Assembly: GCA_016786865.1 (NCBI GenBank)
Contig: JAEUVE010000011.1
Span: 186,001-250,000, forward strand
Origin: Sediminibacterium sp.
Lineage (GTDB): Bacteria; Bacteroidota; Bacteroidia; Chitinophagales; Chitinophagaceae
Length of the DNA stretch: 64,000 bases
Direction: 5' to 3'
The notes under the pieces are model-generated. The model searched no databases. It was not told where the DNA came from and was given only the letters and a program-made list of their open reading frames with translations. The position numbers and the translations under genes are program-made. Positions 9,901-19,000 of the stretch are shown piece by piece. Each line of letters begins with the position of its first letter. Within the stretch, counting starts at the first letter, position 1.

Positions 9901-9945
9901 GAAGCTGAGTTTGAAGTGTTCCGAAAACGGGTAGCATCTATTTAA
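6925..9945 (+). CDS. BNR/Asp-box repeat protein (VPS10/sortilin-like beta-propeller), exported
   Basis: The protein has 1006 residues from ATG 6925. Earlier in-frame starts fall inside the terminator at 6859-6907 and are rejected. After the signal peptide (LAMLLLIAAVTATAQ) come about eleven Asp-box/BNR motifs of the form GLYKTTDGGxxW, GLYISTDEGASW, YAVVSNDGGNTW and GLFISMDAGTTW, which fold as one or two beta-propellers. The last 250 residues contain an Ig-like strand set (GKYKVVVRADGQQY) and a helical tail. Such Bacteroidota proteins are often annotated as glycosyl hydrolases, but no sialidase catalytic Arg triad or Tyr/Glu pair is recognisable, so a binding or scaffold role is equally plausible. 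Confidence 0.85.
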   Translation: MHIRIRLAMLLLIAAVTATAQTSLNSSYFQVMSARALGPSTMSGRITAIEGITTDGQINLYVGTAGGGIWKSQNGGLSFSPLFDKYCQSIGALALEPGNAKVVYAGTGESNTRNSVSIGDGLYKTTDGGNNWQKLGLDSTERISKIVVDPVNKKNVYVAAPGPLWKSSPHRGLYKTTDGGKTWNKILYVNEETGCADIAMHPQQPETLFASVWQFRRKPYAFVSGGSGSGLYKTTDGGKTWNKITKGLPEGDLGRIVITINPSKPSEILAIVEAKNPGLYISTDEGASWQKLASTENITARPFYFSTLVYDPKDPKRVYRPAFDFAYSNDGGYSWNNSIIGGVAPHADHHALWVNPLNTDMLYLGTDGGVYFSMNRGSTWQFLNNLPVGQFYHVSTDLQTPYNIYGGLQDNNNWMAPSSAPGGVTAADWKGLGGGDGFWVQPDPVIPEIVYAESQGGEAYRIDRRTGLSFGIKPKKLSGDEDHRWNWNTPIVTGKSAIKGKDGKPLSNLYMGAQYVFRSRDHGRNWERISPDLTTNNKSKQNQAENSGSITGDNTSAENHCTIFTITQDPRNEQIIWAGTDDGNLQVTRNGGKTWENKAPAIWKTGVPEHAWVSSIELSVLNPQRILVTLDHHMYGDNNTYAVVSNDGGNTWKRFSSPEFTGFAHIIREDIKDERLLFLGTEMGLFISMDAGTTWMRSKYQNMPWYNLVRDIKIHPVTQDLIIASHGRGIYIIDNLQPLRELIRTDVNKNAILFPVQNYTYDFAQQYPQSASNLTGWVGENKVLLPAIYYYLKQRSNDAVKIEVYDAANRKIRDFNGTGLKGLNKVYWSLNVNPPKVALGGYIAQSTVQYSGFVSPRVPVGKYKVVVRADGQQYEQTFEVKPNPEKGITTQSVEQLYQQGMRLHRLHEKLFVLVDSLDQKIAALTQPARTDSVANGRLQQLQALKGEIVELNRKSIFFDEFKFRRKISDLYVEVVMGIEPLSAKQEQGISLLEAEFEVFRKRVASI

Positions 9946-9952
9946 ATTTCCG

Positions 9953-9981
9953 GGAGGATCTCTTACAGGGATCCTCCTTTT
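9953..9981 (+). terminator. Intrinsic terminator overlapping the 3' end of the convergent lacI gene
   Basis: GGAGGATC (9953-9960) and GATCCTCC (9970-9977) form a perfect 8-bp stem followed by four T. The stop codon of the minus-strand regulator (9963-9965) lies in the loop, so the two genes meet inside the same hairpin. Confidence 0.7.
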
Positions 9982-10955
9982 ATTAACAGGGATTCCTGCA
10001 CCAGTTCCTTTACAGCCGAAGCTCCGGAAATACAGGCCATCATATGGGTGAAAGCCAGCTTGCCCAATTTGTATCCGCTGGTTTCTATATAGGTAATTCG
10101 CGGGTGGTACAGTTGCGGAATAAACCCATTGCTGATGCTGATTACCCCAATTTGATCCGGAATTTTTAATCCCAGTTGCTGGATCGCTTTCATTGCGCCA
10201 ATCAGCAGTTCGTCGCTCATGCAAAAAATGAGTTCCGGTTTATTCGCAGCTTTGAGTATTTGAAGAGTGGTTTTTTCTGCTACCTCCGAATTGGCTGCAT
10301 GGTAAGCAGTAAGCTGAACACCGGCCAATTTGCTCCGGAAGAATTCTTCTAATGCATTCTTTCTGTTGGTAGTAATGGAGAGCCCCGGATCACCAAACAA
10401 TGCAACAATGTTTTTTTTGCCGGTTTGGAGCATGGCTTCCCCTGCAAGTGTTGCAGCACGTTCGTCTGCTAAGCAAACCCGGTAGGTATTGTGATCTTTT
10501 GGAACATTGTCGAAGTACACTACCGGAATATTTTGTTCATTCATTTTGCGAAATCCGCTGAAATCGGTGGTGTTGGCTGTGATGCAGGCAAATAAACCCA
10601 TCACCCTGTTTTGTCGGAACAGTTTAAGGTTCTCTGCTTCAATAGCGGGATCATTTGCAGTTTGCAGAATCATCAATGCAAAACCATGCTTTCTGCTTTC
10701 CTCTTCTACCGATGCTATGAAACTTTCATAAAACTGATTGTAAATAAATGGTACCATCAAACCGATGACTTTGCTGTTTTGCGTTCGCAGGTGCACAGCA
10801 AATGCATTGGGCTCATAATCGAGCGTTTGCGCCAGTTCCAACACTTTTTCCCGGGTCTTTACCGAAATGTCTGGATGGTGTTTTAAAGCCCTGGATACGG
10901 TGGATATACTACAGCCCAGCGTTTCCGCAATTTTTTTGAGCGTGGTATTATTCAT
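9963..10955 (-). CDS. LacI-family transcriptional regulator
   Basis: The protein has 330 residues from ATG 10955. The N-terminal helix-turn-helix and hinge read LKKIAETLGCSISTVSRAL, HPDISVKTREKV and LDYEPN, which match the LacI/GalR DNA-binding domain. The rest is the periplasmic-binding-protein-like sensor domain (KVIGLMVPF, FYESFIASVEEESRKHG, NIPVVYFDNVP, ELIFCMSDELLIGAMKAI). The effector is probably a sugar, as in the family, but cannot be named. The gene is divergent from susC, and a LacI-type operator sits 46-61 bp upstream of it, so it likely controls itself and possibly the uptake locus. A 17-residue N-terminal extension to 11006 would precede the usual LacI start and is rejected. Confidence 0.9.
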   Translation of the reverse strand: MNNTTLKKIAETLGCSISTVSRALKHHPDISVKTREKVLELAQTLDYEPNAFAVHLRTQNSKVIGLMVPFIYNQFYESFIASVEEESRKHGFALMILQTANDPAIEAENLKLFRQNRVMGLFACITANTTDFSGFRKMNEQNIPVVYFDNVPKDHNTYRVCLADERAATLAGEAMLQTGKKNIVALFGDPGLSITTNRKNALEEFFRSKLAGVQLTAYHAANSEVAEKTTLQILKAANKPELIFCMSDELLIGAMKAIQQLGLKIPDQIGVISISNGFIPQLYHPRITYIETSGYKLGKLAFTHMMACISGASAVKELVQESLLIKGGSL

Positions 10956-11000
10956 GCAGCAAGTTTGTTGTAAGGTAAAAAATTTCAACAACAAATGTTT

Positions 11001-11016
11001 CCGCAAACGGTTGCGG
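11001..11016. promoter_or_regulatory. LacI-type operator
   Basis: CCGCAAACGGTTGCGG is a 16-bp imperfect palindrome (7 of 8 positions per half-site) with the central CG typical of LacI/GalR operators. It lies in the 310-bp gap between the lacI-type gene and susC, nearer to lacI. The rest of that gap holds the susC promoter (11196-11238) and otherwise AT-rich sequence in which I see no gene. Confidence 0.65.
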
Positions 11017-11195
11017 ACCTTAAAAAAATACTAACCAATTAAAAGAGAGCGTTTTAGCAGTATTTTTTCGTTCGATTGCTTGCTATATTCTTTCAAATTG
11101 GGTGCATCGTTTTGCCGAAGACGGTGGTCTACCAAGGGATTGCGCGCATGGGAAAACCTGTTGAACTGGTATAGCAATTATTTTTTTGAAGTTTT

Positions 11196-11238
11196 AACAA
11201 AAATTTGTTTTAGAAATAAAAATGTGTACTTTGTACAC
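11196..11238 (+). promoter_or_regulatory. susC promoter with two inverted repeats
   Basis: A TTG at 11205-11207 lies 19 bp before TACTTTGT (11227-11234), close to the Bacteroidota -33/-7 pair. Two inverted repeats coincide with these elements: AACAAAAATTTGTT at 11196-11209 and GTGTACTTTGTACAC at 11224-11238. The second would cover the -7 box and start site and may be an operator. The leader to ATG 11266 is about 25 nt. Confidence 0.5.
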
Positions 11239-11265
11239 GCTTAATAACCAGTAAACTGCCATTTT

Positions 11266-14200
11266 ATGAATCTAAAGTTGCTTGCCAAGCCCATATTATT
11301 GGGTGCTTTCGCTTGCCTGTTTGCGATTTTTTCGCAAGCCCAAACCAAGACTGTCACTGGTAAGGTGACGGACTCAAAAGACGGATCACCCATGGTTGGT
11401 GTATCTGTAGTTGCCAAAGGAACCAATATCGGTACCCAAACCGGTGAAGACGGTTCATTCAAACTCACCATTTCTTCTACCATCAACAAACTGGTTGTTT
11501 CTTCAGTTGGTTATGGTACTGTAGAAGTGGATGTAACAAAATCCACCAATGTATCTGTAAAGCTGACTGCAGCCGCTGATGCTTTAAGTGATGTGGTGGT
11601 AATCGGTTATGGTACCAGAAAATCCAAGGACGTAACCGGATCTGTAGCACAGGTTGCAGAGAAAGACTTTAACAAAGGTCAGATTGCATCACCTGATCAG
11701 CTCCTGCAGGGCCGTACAACCGGTGTACTCGTTACACCTGCTACCGGTGAGCCAGGTTCTGCTGCAACCATCAACATCAGAGGTACCGGTTCCATCAGTG
11801 GTTCTCAGGAGCCCCTGTATGTAATTGATGGAGTGCCTTTGATTCAGGGTGGTACACTGGGCACCAACGGAAGTGGTGTGGAAGGTAGCACAACTGCTAA
11901 GAATCCATTGATCTTCCTGAACCCTGCAGATATCGAGAGCATGACGGTGTTGAAAGATGCGTCTGCCGCTGCGATCTATGGTTCAAGAGGTGCAAATGGT
12001 GTAATCCTGATTACGACCAAGCAGGGTAGAGGTGGTAAAAAAGGCATGTTCAATTTTGGTGTAACTACCAGCATTGCAAATACTGCCAGAAGATACGACC
12101 TGATGAACCCAACAGATTTCCTGCTGTATGCCAAGAAGGCCAACATCGATGGTGGCGCAGCTCCTGCCGATGCAGAAGCTGCAGTTAAACTCCTCGATCT
12201 GGGCGCTTCCACCAACTGGCAGGACCAGATTTTCAGACAGGCTATTTCTCAGAATTACAATCTCAGCTGGGGTTACAGCTACAAGGGAACTACAGTTCGT
12301 TTGAGTGGTTCTTACGATGATCAGCAGGGTGTAATCAAGAACAGTGGTCTGAAAAGATTAACTACCCGTGCCAACATTGCACAGAAATTATTCAATGATA
12401 AATTAAGACTGGAAGCAAACCTTACTTATTCTAATACCAAGAATGAGTATGCACCGCTCTCCAACAACGCTGGTTTCCAGGGAAGCTTGCTGGGTGCTGC
12501 ACTGCAGTTGAACCCAACCATGCCTGTTTATAATGCAGATGGCTCCTTCTTTCAGCAGGGAGATGCAAGAAACCCTGCACAGATGCTGGCTTATTTCCAG
12601 GACAGGGATTTCATCAATCGTTTCCTGACCAATTTCTCTGCCAGCTACCAGATTGCCAAGGGCCTTACTTATAAGGCAGTGCTTGGTATCGATAACTCTA
12701 AATCTGAAAGAACTTCATTTGCCGATCCACGTTTAGGTTCCGGCGCTTATGGCGGTACCATCAGTGTATTCGGTAAAGATTATGGTAACCCAATTCAGGG
12801 TAATGGCCGTACCACCAGACAAAATCTGGATGTGAAGTCTTTACTGGTAGAACATTATGTTACTTACGACAAAACATTCAACGATGTTCATGCACTGAAC
12901 GCCGTTGCAGGTTATTCTTATCAGAACTTTGAAACTAAGTACAGTGGTTCTTTTGGATGGGGACTGAACACACCTGTAGTTACTCCTACAGACAACTTCA
13001 TCAAGAACTACAGCAATTTTAAAAACTATGCCAACTTCGTTCCTGATTACAACAGAAACGAACTGCAGTCTGTATTTGCCCGTGTGAACTACACTTACAA
13101 AGACAAATACTTCTTAACTGCAACTGTAAGATCCGACGGATCTTCCAAGTTTGGTAGCAACAACCGTTACGGTACATTCCCTGCCTTCGCGTTCAAGTGG
13201 AGGGTAATGGAAGAAGCCTGGGCACAGAACACGCTGGGTAAACTGTTCAGCGAGTTCAATGTAAGAGCCAACTACGGTAAACTGGGTAGCCAGGACAACC
13301 TGGGATCTTATGCAGCCCTGAACCTGCAGCAAACTTTTGATGTAGGCTCCGGTCCTGTAACAAGATTTATTCAGCAGGGTAACCCTAACCTGAAATGGGA
13401 AGAAGTTGCTACCAGCGGTGTTGGTGTAGACTTCACTACCAAGAACAGACGTTTATCTGTTACCTTAGATTACTATCATTCCAAGAGAACCAACATGTTG
13501 TTCTTTGCTCCAACACCCGGAGGATTTGCTCCAACCAGCAGCTGGTGGATCAACCTCGATGGTAGTGTAGTAAACAAAGGATGGGAGCTTGGTGTAAACT
13601 ATAAAGTAATCCAGGGAGCCAAGTTCAACTGGGATGCGAGCTTTAACATGACAACCGTTAACAACAACATTACCGGCTTACCTTCTACCATCAACACCGG
13701 TAGCGTAAGTGGTCAGGGTTTAACAGGTGCATTTGCTCAGGTGCTTACCAACAACTCACCTATTTTCACATGGTCTATGCTTCAGTTCCAGGGCTTTGAC
13801 GGTAACGGTAACGCACGTTATGCTGCCGGCGCTTCTAACCAACTGGTTGGATCTGCACTGCCTAAGTTCTTTGGTGGTTTAACCAACAACTTCTCTTACA
13901 ACAGATGGAGCCTGAGCGTATTCTTAAATGCGGTAACCGGTCACTATGTATACAACAATACTGCCAACGCCCTGTTCCTGAAAGGAAGCTTGCGCAATGG
14001 TCGTAACGTAACCAACGAAGTAGGTAAGGGTCCTGAAAATCCTTTCAACCCCGGATCTGTTTCTACCAGATTCCTGGAGAAAGCAGACTTCCTTCGTCTT
14101 GCCAACGTGAACCTGAGTTATGCATTCGCAATGAAGAGCAAAGTTATCAAGACCTTATCTGTATTTGCATCCGGACAAAACCTGGCGCTTATCACCAAAT

Positions 14201-14325
14201 ACTCTGGTATAGATCCTGAGGTGAACGTTGATAAGAGCATGAGTGGTATTCCTTCACGCGGCTTTGATTACACACAGTATCCAAAACCAATCGTGATCAC
14301 AATCGGTGCTAATATTGGCTTTTAA
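11266..14325 (+). CDS. susC: SusC/RagA-family TonB-linked outer-membrane transporter
   Basis: A 1019-residue protein. A signal peptide (LGAFACLFAIFSQAQ) is followed by a carboxypeptidase-regulatory-like domain (TVTGKVTDSKDGSPMVGVSV, about residues 28-110), a TonB-box region, a plug domain with the family signatures PLYVIDGVPL and AAIYGSRGANGVILITTKQG, and a long C-terminal beta-barrel ending in aromatic residues (GANIGF). SusC proteins import oligosaccharides or other polymer fragments with the SusD lipoprotein as lid, driven by TonB. The substrate is not readable from sequence. susD follows after 26 bp, so they are co-transcribed. No anti-sigma-interacting N-terminal extension is present, which fits control by the neighbouring LacI-type regulator rather than by an ECF sigma factor. 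Confidence 0.95.
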   Translation: MNLKLLAKPILLGAFACLFAIFSQAQTKTVTGKVTDSKDGSPMVGVSVVAKGTNIGTQTGEDGSFKLTISSTINKLVVSSVGYGTVEVDVTKSTNVSVKLTAAADALSDVVVIGYGTRKSKDVTGSVAQVAEKDFNKGQIASPDQLLQGRTTGVLVTPATGEPGSAATINIRGTGSISGSQEPLYVIDGVPLIQGGTLGTNGSGVEGSTTAKNPLIFLNPADIESMTVLKDASAAAIYGSRGANGVILITTKQGRGGKKGMFNFGVTTSIANTARRYDLMNPTDFLLYAKKANIDGGAAPADAEAAVKLLDLGASTNWQDQIFRQAISQNYNLSWGYSYKGTTVRLSGSYDDQQGVIKNSGLKRLTTRANIAQKLFNDKLRLEANLTYSNTKNEYAPLSNNAGFQGSLLGAALQLNPTMPVYNADGSFFQQGDARNPAQMLAYFQDRDFINRFLTNFSASYQIAKGLTYKAVLGIDNSKSERTSFADPRLGSGAYGGTISVFGKDYGNPIQGNGRTTRQNLDVKSLLVEHYVTYDKTFNDVHALNAVAGYSYQNFETKYSGSFGWGLNTPVVTPTDNFIKNYSNFKNYANFVPDYNRNELQSVFARVNYTYKDKYFLTATVRSDGSSKFGSNNRYGTFPAFAFKWRVMEEAWAQNTLGKLFSEFNVRANYGKLGSQDNLGSYAALNLQQTFDVGSGPVTRFIQQGNPNLKWEEVATSGVGVDFTTKNRRLSVTLDYYHSKRTNMLFFAPTPGGFAPTSSWWINLDGSVVNKGWELGVNYKVIQGAKFNWDASFNMTTVNNNITGLPSTINTGSVSGQGLTGAFAQVLTNNSPIFTWSMLQFQGFDGNGNARYAAGASNQLVGSALPKFFGGLTNNFSYNRWSLSVFLNAVTGHYVYNNTANALFLKGSLRNGRNVTNEVGKGPENPFNPGSVSTRFLEKADFLRLANVNLSYAFAMKSKVIKTLSVFASGQNLALITKYSGIDPEVNVDKSMSGIPSRGFDYTQYPKPIVITIGANIGF

Positions 14326-14351
14326 TTTTGAACTTTATAACATTGAATAAT

Positions 14352-15941
14352 ATGAAAAAGAATATAACCAATTATTTTATTCCGGTAGTAACGGCCGTAG
14401 GTATGCTTACCATGTCGGCTTGTACCAAACTGGAGCCTAAATTGGAATCGCCCAATTCCATTGCACCTACCACCAGTGGCGGTGCACCATCTGCTCCATC
14501 CATTTCTGCAGTATATGAGCAGTTAAACAACCTGGTGGGTGGCCAGGAAGGATGGCATGGTATGCAGGAACATACCACCGACGAACTGCTTGGACCAACA
14601 CGTGGTACCGACTGGGACGACTTTGGTACCTGGCGCCGTTTGCACCTGCACACCTGGGGTCCGGATCATAACCAAATCACCAATGCATGGAACCAGTTGA
14701 ACGGAGCTTTGTTCCAGACAACCCTGATTGCAGAAACCAAAACAGGATTGGAAAAAGCAGAAGGACAATTCCTTCGGGCTTACTTCCGCTACCTGACCTG
14801 CGATATGTATGGACAGGTTCAAACAAGACCTGCAACTGCAGCAGCCAACGCTGTTCCGGATGTGTTAACCAGATCTGCAGCCATTGATGCCATCATTGCA
14901 GAACTGGAATCTGCTGTACCAAATCTGCCTGCATTCAGCCGCACCAACAGAACCCAGGCTACCAAAGAAGCCGCATGGGCTTTGCTGGCAAAATGTTACC
15001 TGAACAAAGCAGTGTACAAGCAGGATCCTACCAAACCTGCAGGTCCTTACACGTTTGCTGCTGCAGACATGAACAAAGTGATTGAGTATTGCAACAACAT
15101 TGCAGCGAATCCTTTGCTGGCAGTGAACTCCTACTACTGGGATAACTTTAAGTGGGACAATGGTGCACTGTCTACCGAAAATATCTTCGTGCGTAAAAAC
15201 GGTTCTGATACCAGAGCGGGCAACGGTCCTGCACTGGTATGGCAAACTGCTATGGGCTTCCACTACGGACAGGCTCCAAGCGGATGGAACGGTTTTGCCA
15301 CACTGTCCGATTTCTACGATAGTTTTGAAGCTACCGATAAAAGAAGATCCGATACCCTGGCAGGTTACACCACTCAAACCGGTGTAGTAGCCGGTTTCCT
15401 GGTAGGTACCGTTAGAGGACCTAAAGACGGAAGAATCGGTAATCCAATTGTGGTATTGAAAGACAGAAGTAAGAACGACCTGGTATTTACCAGAAACGTA
15501 TCTATGTTCTTCAACAACGAAGCAAATGGTATTCGTCCAAATAAATTCCCACTGGATCCATCTACCATCAATGATGGAGGTTGGGGTAGCCAGAATGAGT
15601 TTCCTTTCTTCCGTTTCTCCGATGTTCGTTTGATGAAGGCCGAAGCCATCTTAAGAGGTGGTACCGGTGGCGGAGAAACAGCGCTGTCTATCGTGAACGA
15701 TATTCGCAGCAAAAGAGGCGCTTCTGCTTTATCCGCGCTCACCTTATCTGATCTGTTGAAAGAAAGAGGTCGTGAATTATGGCTGGAAGGCTGGAGAAGA
15801 AACGATATGATCCGTTACGGGGTGTTCAATGAGCCTGTACAGGAAAGATCTGCAACTTCCGATGGTTACAGAGTGGTATTCCCGATTCCTGCTACTGCAG
15901 TGGCATCCAATCCAAACCTGAAGCAAAACTTCGGATATTAA
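14352..15941 (+). CDS. susD: SusD/RagB-family nutrient-binding outer-membrane lipoprotein
   Basis: The protein has 529 residues from ATG 14352. A TTG 24 bases upstream would lengthen the signal peptide without need. It is a lipoprotein with lipobox TMSAC, Cys24. The architecture is that of SusD: N-terminal helices, TPR-like stretches (AEGQFLRAYFRYLTCDMYG, KEAAWALLAKCYLNKAVY) and the conserved C-terminal block (RFSDVRLMKAEAILRG, LLKERGRELWLEGWRRNDMIRYG, VFPIPATAVASNPNLKQN). It caps the SusC barrel and captures substrate at the cell surface. A strong terminator (15965-15992) follows directly. Confidence 0.95.
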   Translation: MKKNITNYFIPVVTAVGMLTMSACTKLEPKLESPNSIAPTTSGGAPSAPSISAVYEQLNNLVGGQEGWHGMQEHTTDELLGPTRGTDWDDFGTWRRLHLHTWGPDHNQITNAWNQLNGALFQTTLIAETKTGLEKAEGQFLRAYFRYLTCDMYGQVQTRPATAAANAVPDVLTRSAAIDAIIAELESAVPNLPAFSRTNRTQATKEAAWALLAKCYLNKAVYKQDPTKPAGPYTFAAADMNKVIEYCNNIAANPLLAVNSYYWDNFKWDNGALSTENIFVRKNGSDTRAGNGPALVWQTAMGFHYGQAPSGWNGFATLSDFYDSFEATDKRRSDTLAGYTTQTGVVAGFLVGTVRGPKDGRIGNPIVVLKDRSKNDLVFTRNVSMFFNNEANGIRPNKFPLDPSTINDGGWGSQNEFPFFRFSDVRLMKAEAILRGGTGGGETALSIVNDIRSKRGASALSALTLSDLLKERGRELWLEGWRRNDMIRYGVFNEPVQERSATSDGYRVVFPIPATAVASNPNLKQNFGY

Positions 15942-15964
15942 TTTCGATTGTATAAAGTTCAGAA

Positions 15965-15992
15965 GGGCCCCGGTTTACCGGGGCCTTTTTTT
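15965..15992 (+). terminator. Strong intrinsic terminator after susD
   Basis: GGCCCCGG (15966-15973), loop TTTA and CCGGGGCC (15978-15985) form a perfect 8-bp GC-only stem, followed by seven T. It should end most susCD transcripts before the FG-GAP genes. Confidence 0.9.
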
Positions 15993-16060
15993 ATTCCGGT
16001 TAACGAAAAAAATCATGACCGGATCCATGTAAAATATTGATACAGCTTGCTGTAATTACT

Positions 16061-16068
16061 TATTTTTA
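16061..16068 (+). promoter_or_regulatory. -7 element four bases before a start codon
   Basis: TATTTTTA (5 of 6 fixed positions of TAnnTTTG), then GAAC, then ATG 16073. A TTG at 16037-16039 is 21 bp upstream. This gives the FG-GAP genes their own, probably leaderless, promoter downstream of the susD terminator. Confidence 0.45.
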
Positions 16069-16072
16069 GAAC

Positions 16073-19000
16073 ATGATGCTTCGTACAACCTTACTTGCCG
16101 GAACAGCAATACTGCTGCTGAATTCCTGTAAACAAAAACAACAGGAGCCACTGTTTACCCTTGCTCAAAACAGTAATATTCAATTCACCAATACCATTGA
16201 AGAAACCAAAACGTTTAATGTATTCAAATACAGAAACTTTTACAATGGAGGAGGTGTTGCTACGGGAGATCTGAACAACGACGGACTGCCCGAAGTATTT
16301 TTTACGGCCAATCAGGGAGCCAACAAACTGTACCTCAACAAAGGCAATATGCAGTTTGAAGATATTTCCGAAAAAGCAGGTTTCGGAAATAAGCCACAGT
16401 GGAGTACCGGAGTGGTATTTGCAGATGTGAACGCAGACGGATGGCTGGATATTTATGTGTGTAATGCCGGTAATATGCTGGAGAAACCACTTCGGAAAAA
16501 CCAGTTGTACATTAACAATCACAACCTTACGTTTACAGAAAGTGCAGCTGCATACGGACTCGACAACGATGGCTATTCCACACAGGCATCTTTCTTCGAT
16601 TATGATCTAGACGGCGATCTGGATTGTTTCCTGGTCAACAACAGCCCCATACCGGTTAATAGCCTGAACTATGCCAATATGCGGGAGATTCCGGATGCGC
16701 AGGCGCCTTTTGCGGAGTTTCTCAAAGGAGGGGGTGATCATCTTTACAGAAACGATCAGGGAAAATTCAGGGAAGTGAGCCGGGAAGCAGGCATTCATGG
16801 AAGCATCATCAGCTTTGGTTTGGGTGTTACTGTGGGAGACATCAACGAAGATGGTTATCCGGATGTGTATGTATCGAACGATTTTTTCGAAAAAGATTAT
16901 CTCTATATCAATCAGCGCAACGGTACATTTAAAGATGAAATAGAACAGCGTACACAACACATCAGCTTTTCTTCCATGGGCGCCGATTTGCAGGATATCA
17001 ATAATGATGGCCGCCCCGATATCTTTACAACAGACATGTTGCCGGGAGATGATTACCGGTTAAAAACAAATACTTCTTTTGAAGGCTACGATGTATTTAA
17101 GCTGAAACAGAACCAGGGCTTTTACAACCAGTTTACACAGAATTCGCTGCAGGTAAATAACGGAGAAGGAAAATTCCGGGAAACCGCTTTTTACAGTGGT
17201 GTGGCCGCCAGCGACTGGAGTTGGGGTGCCCTGATGTTCGATGCAGACAACGACGGCTACTCCGATATATTTGTTTGCAATGGCATTTACCGCGATGTAA
17301 CCGATCAGGACTTCATCGATTTTTTTGCCAATGATGTGGTGAACCAGATGGCGCTTACCGGTAAAAAAGAAGAAGTGGAAACGGTGATTGATAAAATGCC
17401 TTCTGTACCCATACCGAATAAAGCATTTCGTAACAAAGGTCAGCTCCGGTTTGAAGATGCAGGAATGAACTGGGGTTTTGATCAACCTACTTTTTCCAAT
17501 GGCGCAGCTTATGCAGACCTGGACAATGATGGCGACCTCGACCTGGTGATCAGCAATGTGAACCAACAGGCGCTGGTATATAAAAACAACAGCAGGGAAC
17601 AAAAGAAAGGCAGTTATATAGCTGTTCAGCTACAGTACAAAACGCCCAATGCCTTTGGAATCGGAAGCATCATCAAACTCTACCAGGGAGGAGAAATCAT
17701 TACCAGAGAACTGATTCCCAGCAAAGGATTTCAATCTTCGGTAGAATACCGGCAAACCATTGGTATCGGAAACGGTCAACCGGATTCCCTGCAGGTAATC
17801 TGGCCCGACAGGAGCGTTACCACAGTGATAAAGCCGGCCATCAACAAGCAGCATACCATTCAATATACTGCGGCTTCAACCCATCCATACTTACCGGCAG
17901 TGTTTCCGGCTGCAGCGCCCTATTTTGAAGCTTTGCAAATGCCCTTCGAAAAGCATACAGAAGATGATTATGTAGATTTTTATACTGAACGAAATATTCC
18001 TTTCATGCTCTCCAAACAAGGTCCGAAGGCTGCGGTGGGAGATGTGAACGGAGACGGACTGGAAGATGTTTACATTGGTGGTGCATTAAGGCAAGCCGGA
18101 CAACTCTATCTGCAAACATCCGGAGCATTTGTAAAGAAGGAAGTGCCCGACTTTAAAAAATATGCGTTCAACGATGTAACGGCTGCTTTCTTTTTTGATG
18201 CCGATCAGGATGGAGATTTGGATCTTTTCACCGGAGGTGGAGGAAACTTTACTGCGGCATCCTCCGAGAGTTACCAGAATCATATTTTCCTCAACGATGG
18301 CAAGGGTAATTTCAGTTTAAAGATCGGCGCATTGCCGGTGAGTCATACCAACTGTGGAGCAGCCATACCGCTGGACTATGACGGAGATGGCCGAATGGAT
18401 CTGTTGGTGGGAAGCAGGAGTGAACCACAGAATTACGGAATGTATCCCAAGAGCTTCCTGTATCACAACGAAGGTAATGCAGTGTTCCGCGAAGTGAACG
18501 AAACGGTGGCGCCCATGCTCAACAACCTGGGCATGGTAACAGCAGCTGCCTGGGCCGATATAAATGGAGACCGAAAGCCAGAGCTGATCATTACCGGTGA
18601 GTGGATGTACCCGCATGTGTTCAGCTTTAACGGCAAACAGTTTTCAGAACAAAAAACGGGCCTGGAAGAACAATATGGATGGTGGCAGCAAATGCATGTT
18701 GCAGACCTGAATGCAGACGGGCATCCCGACCTGATATTGGGAAATCTCGGAGAAAACTTCTACCTGAAACCCGACGCCGAACATCCGGTAAAATTGTGGA
18801 TTAAAGATTTTGACCAGAATGGTATACCCGATAAAATATTCAGCCATACCATTGGCGAAAAAGATGTTCCGGTATTCATGAAAAAAGAAATTACCGATCA
18901 GATCCCATCGCTGAAAAAATCCAACCTCAAACACCAGGACTATGCGTCTAAAACCATGCAACAGTTGTTTAAGGAAGGATTGAAAGATGCTGCTGTGTTG

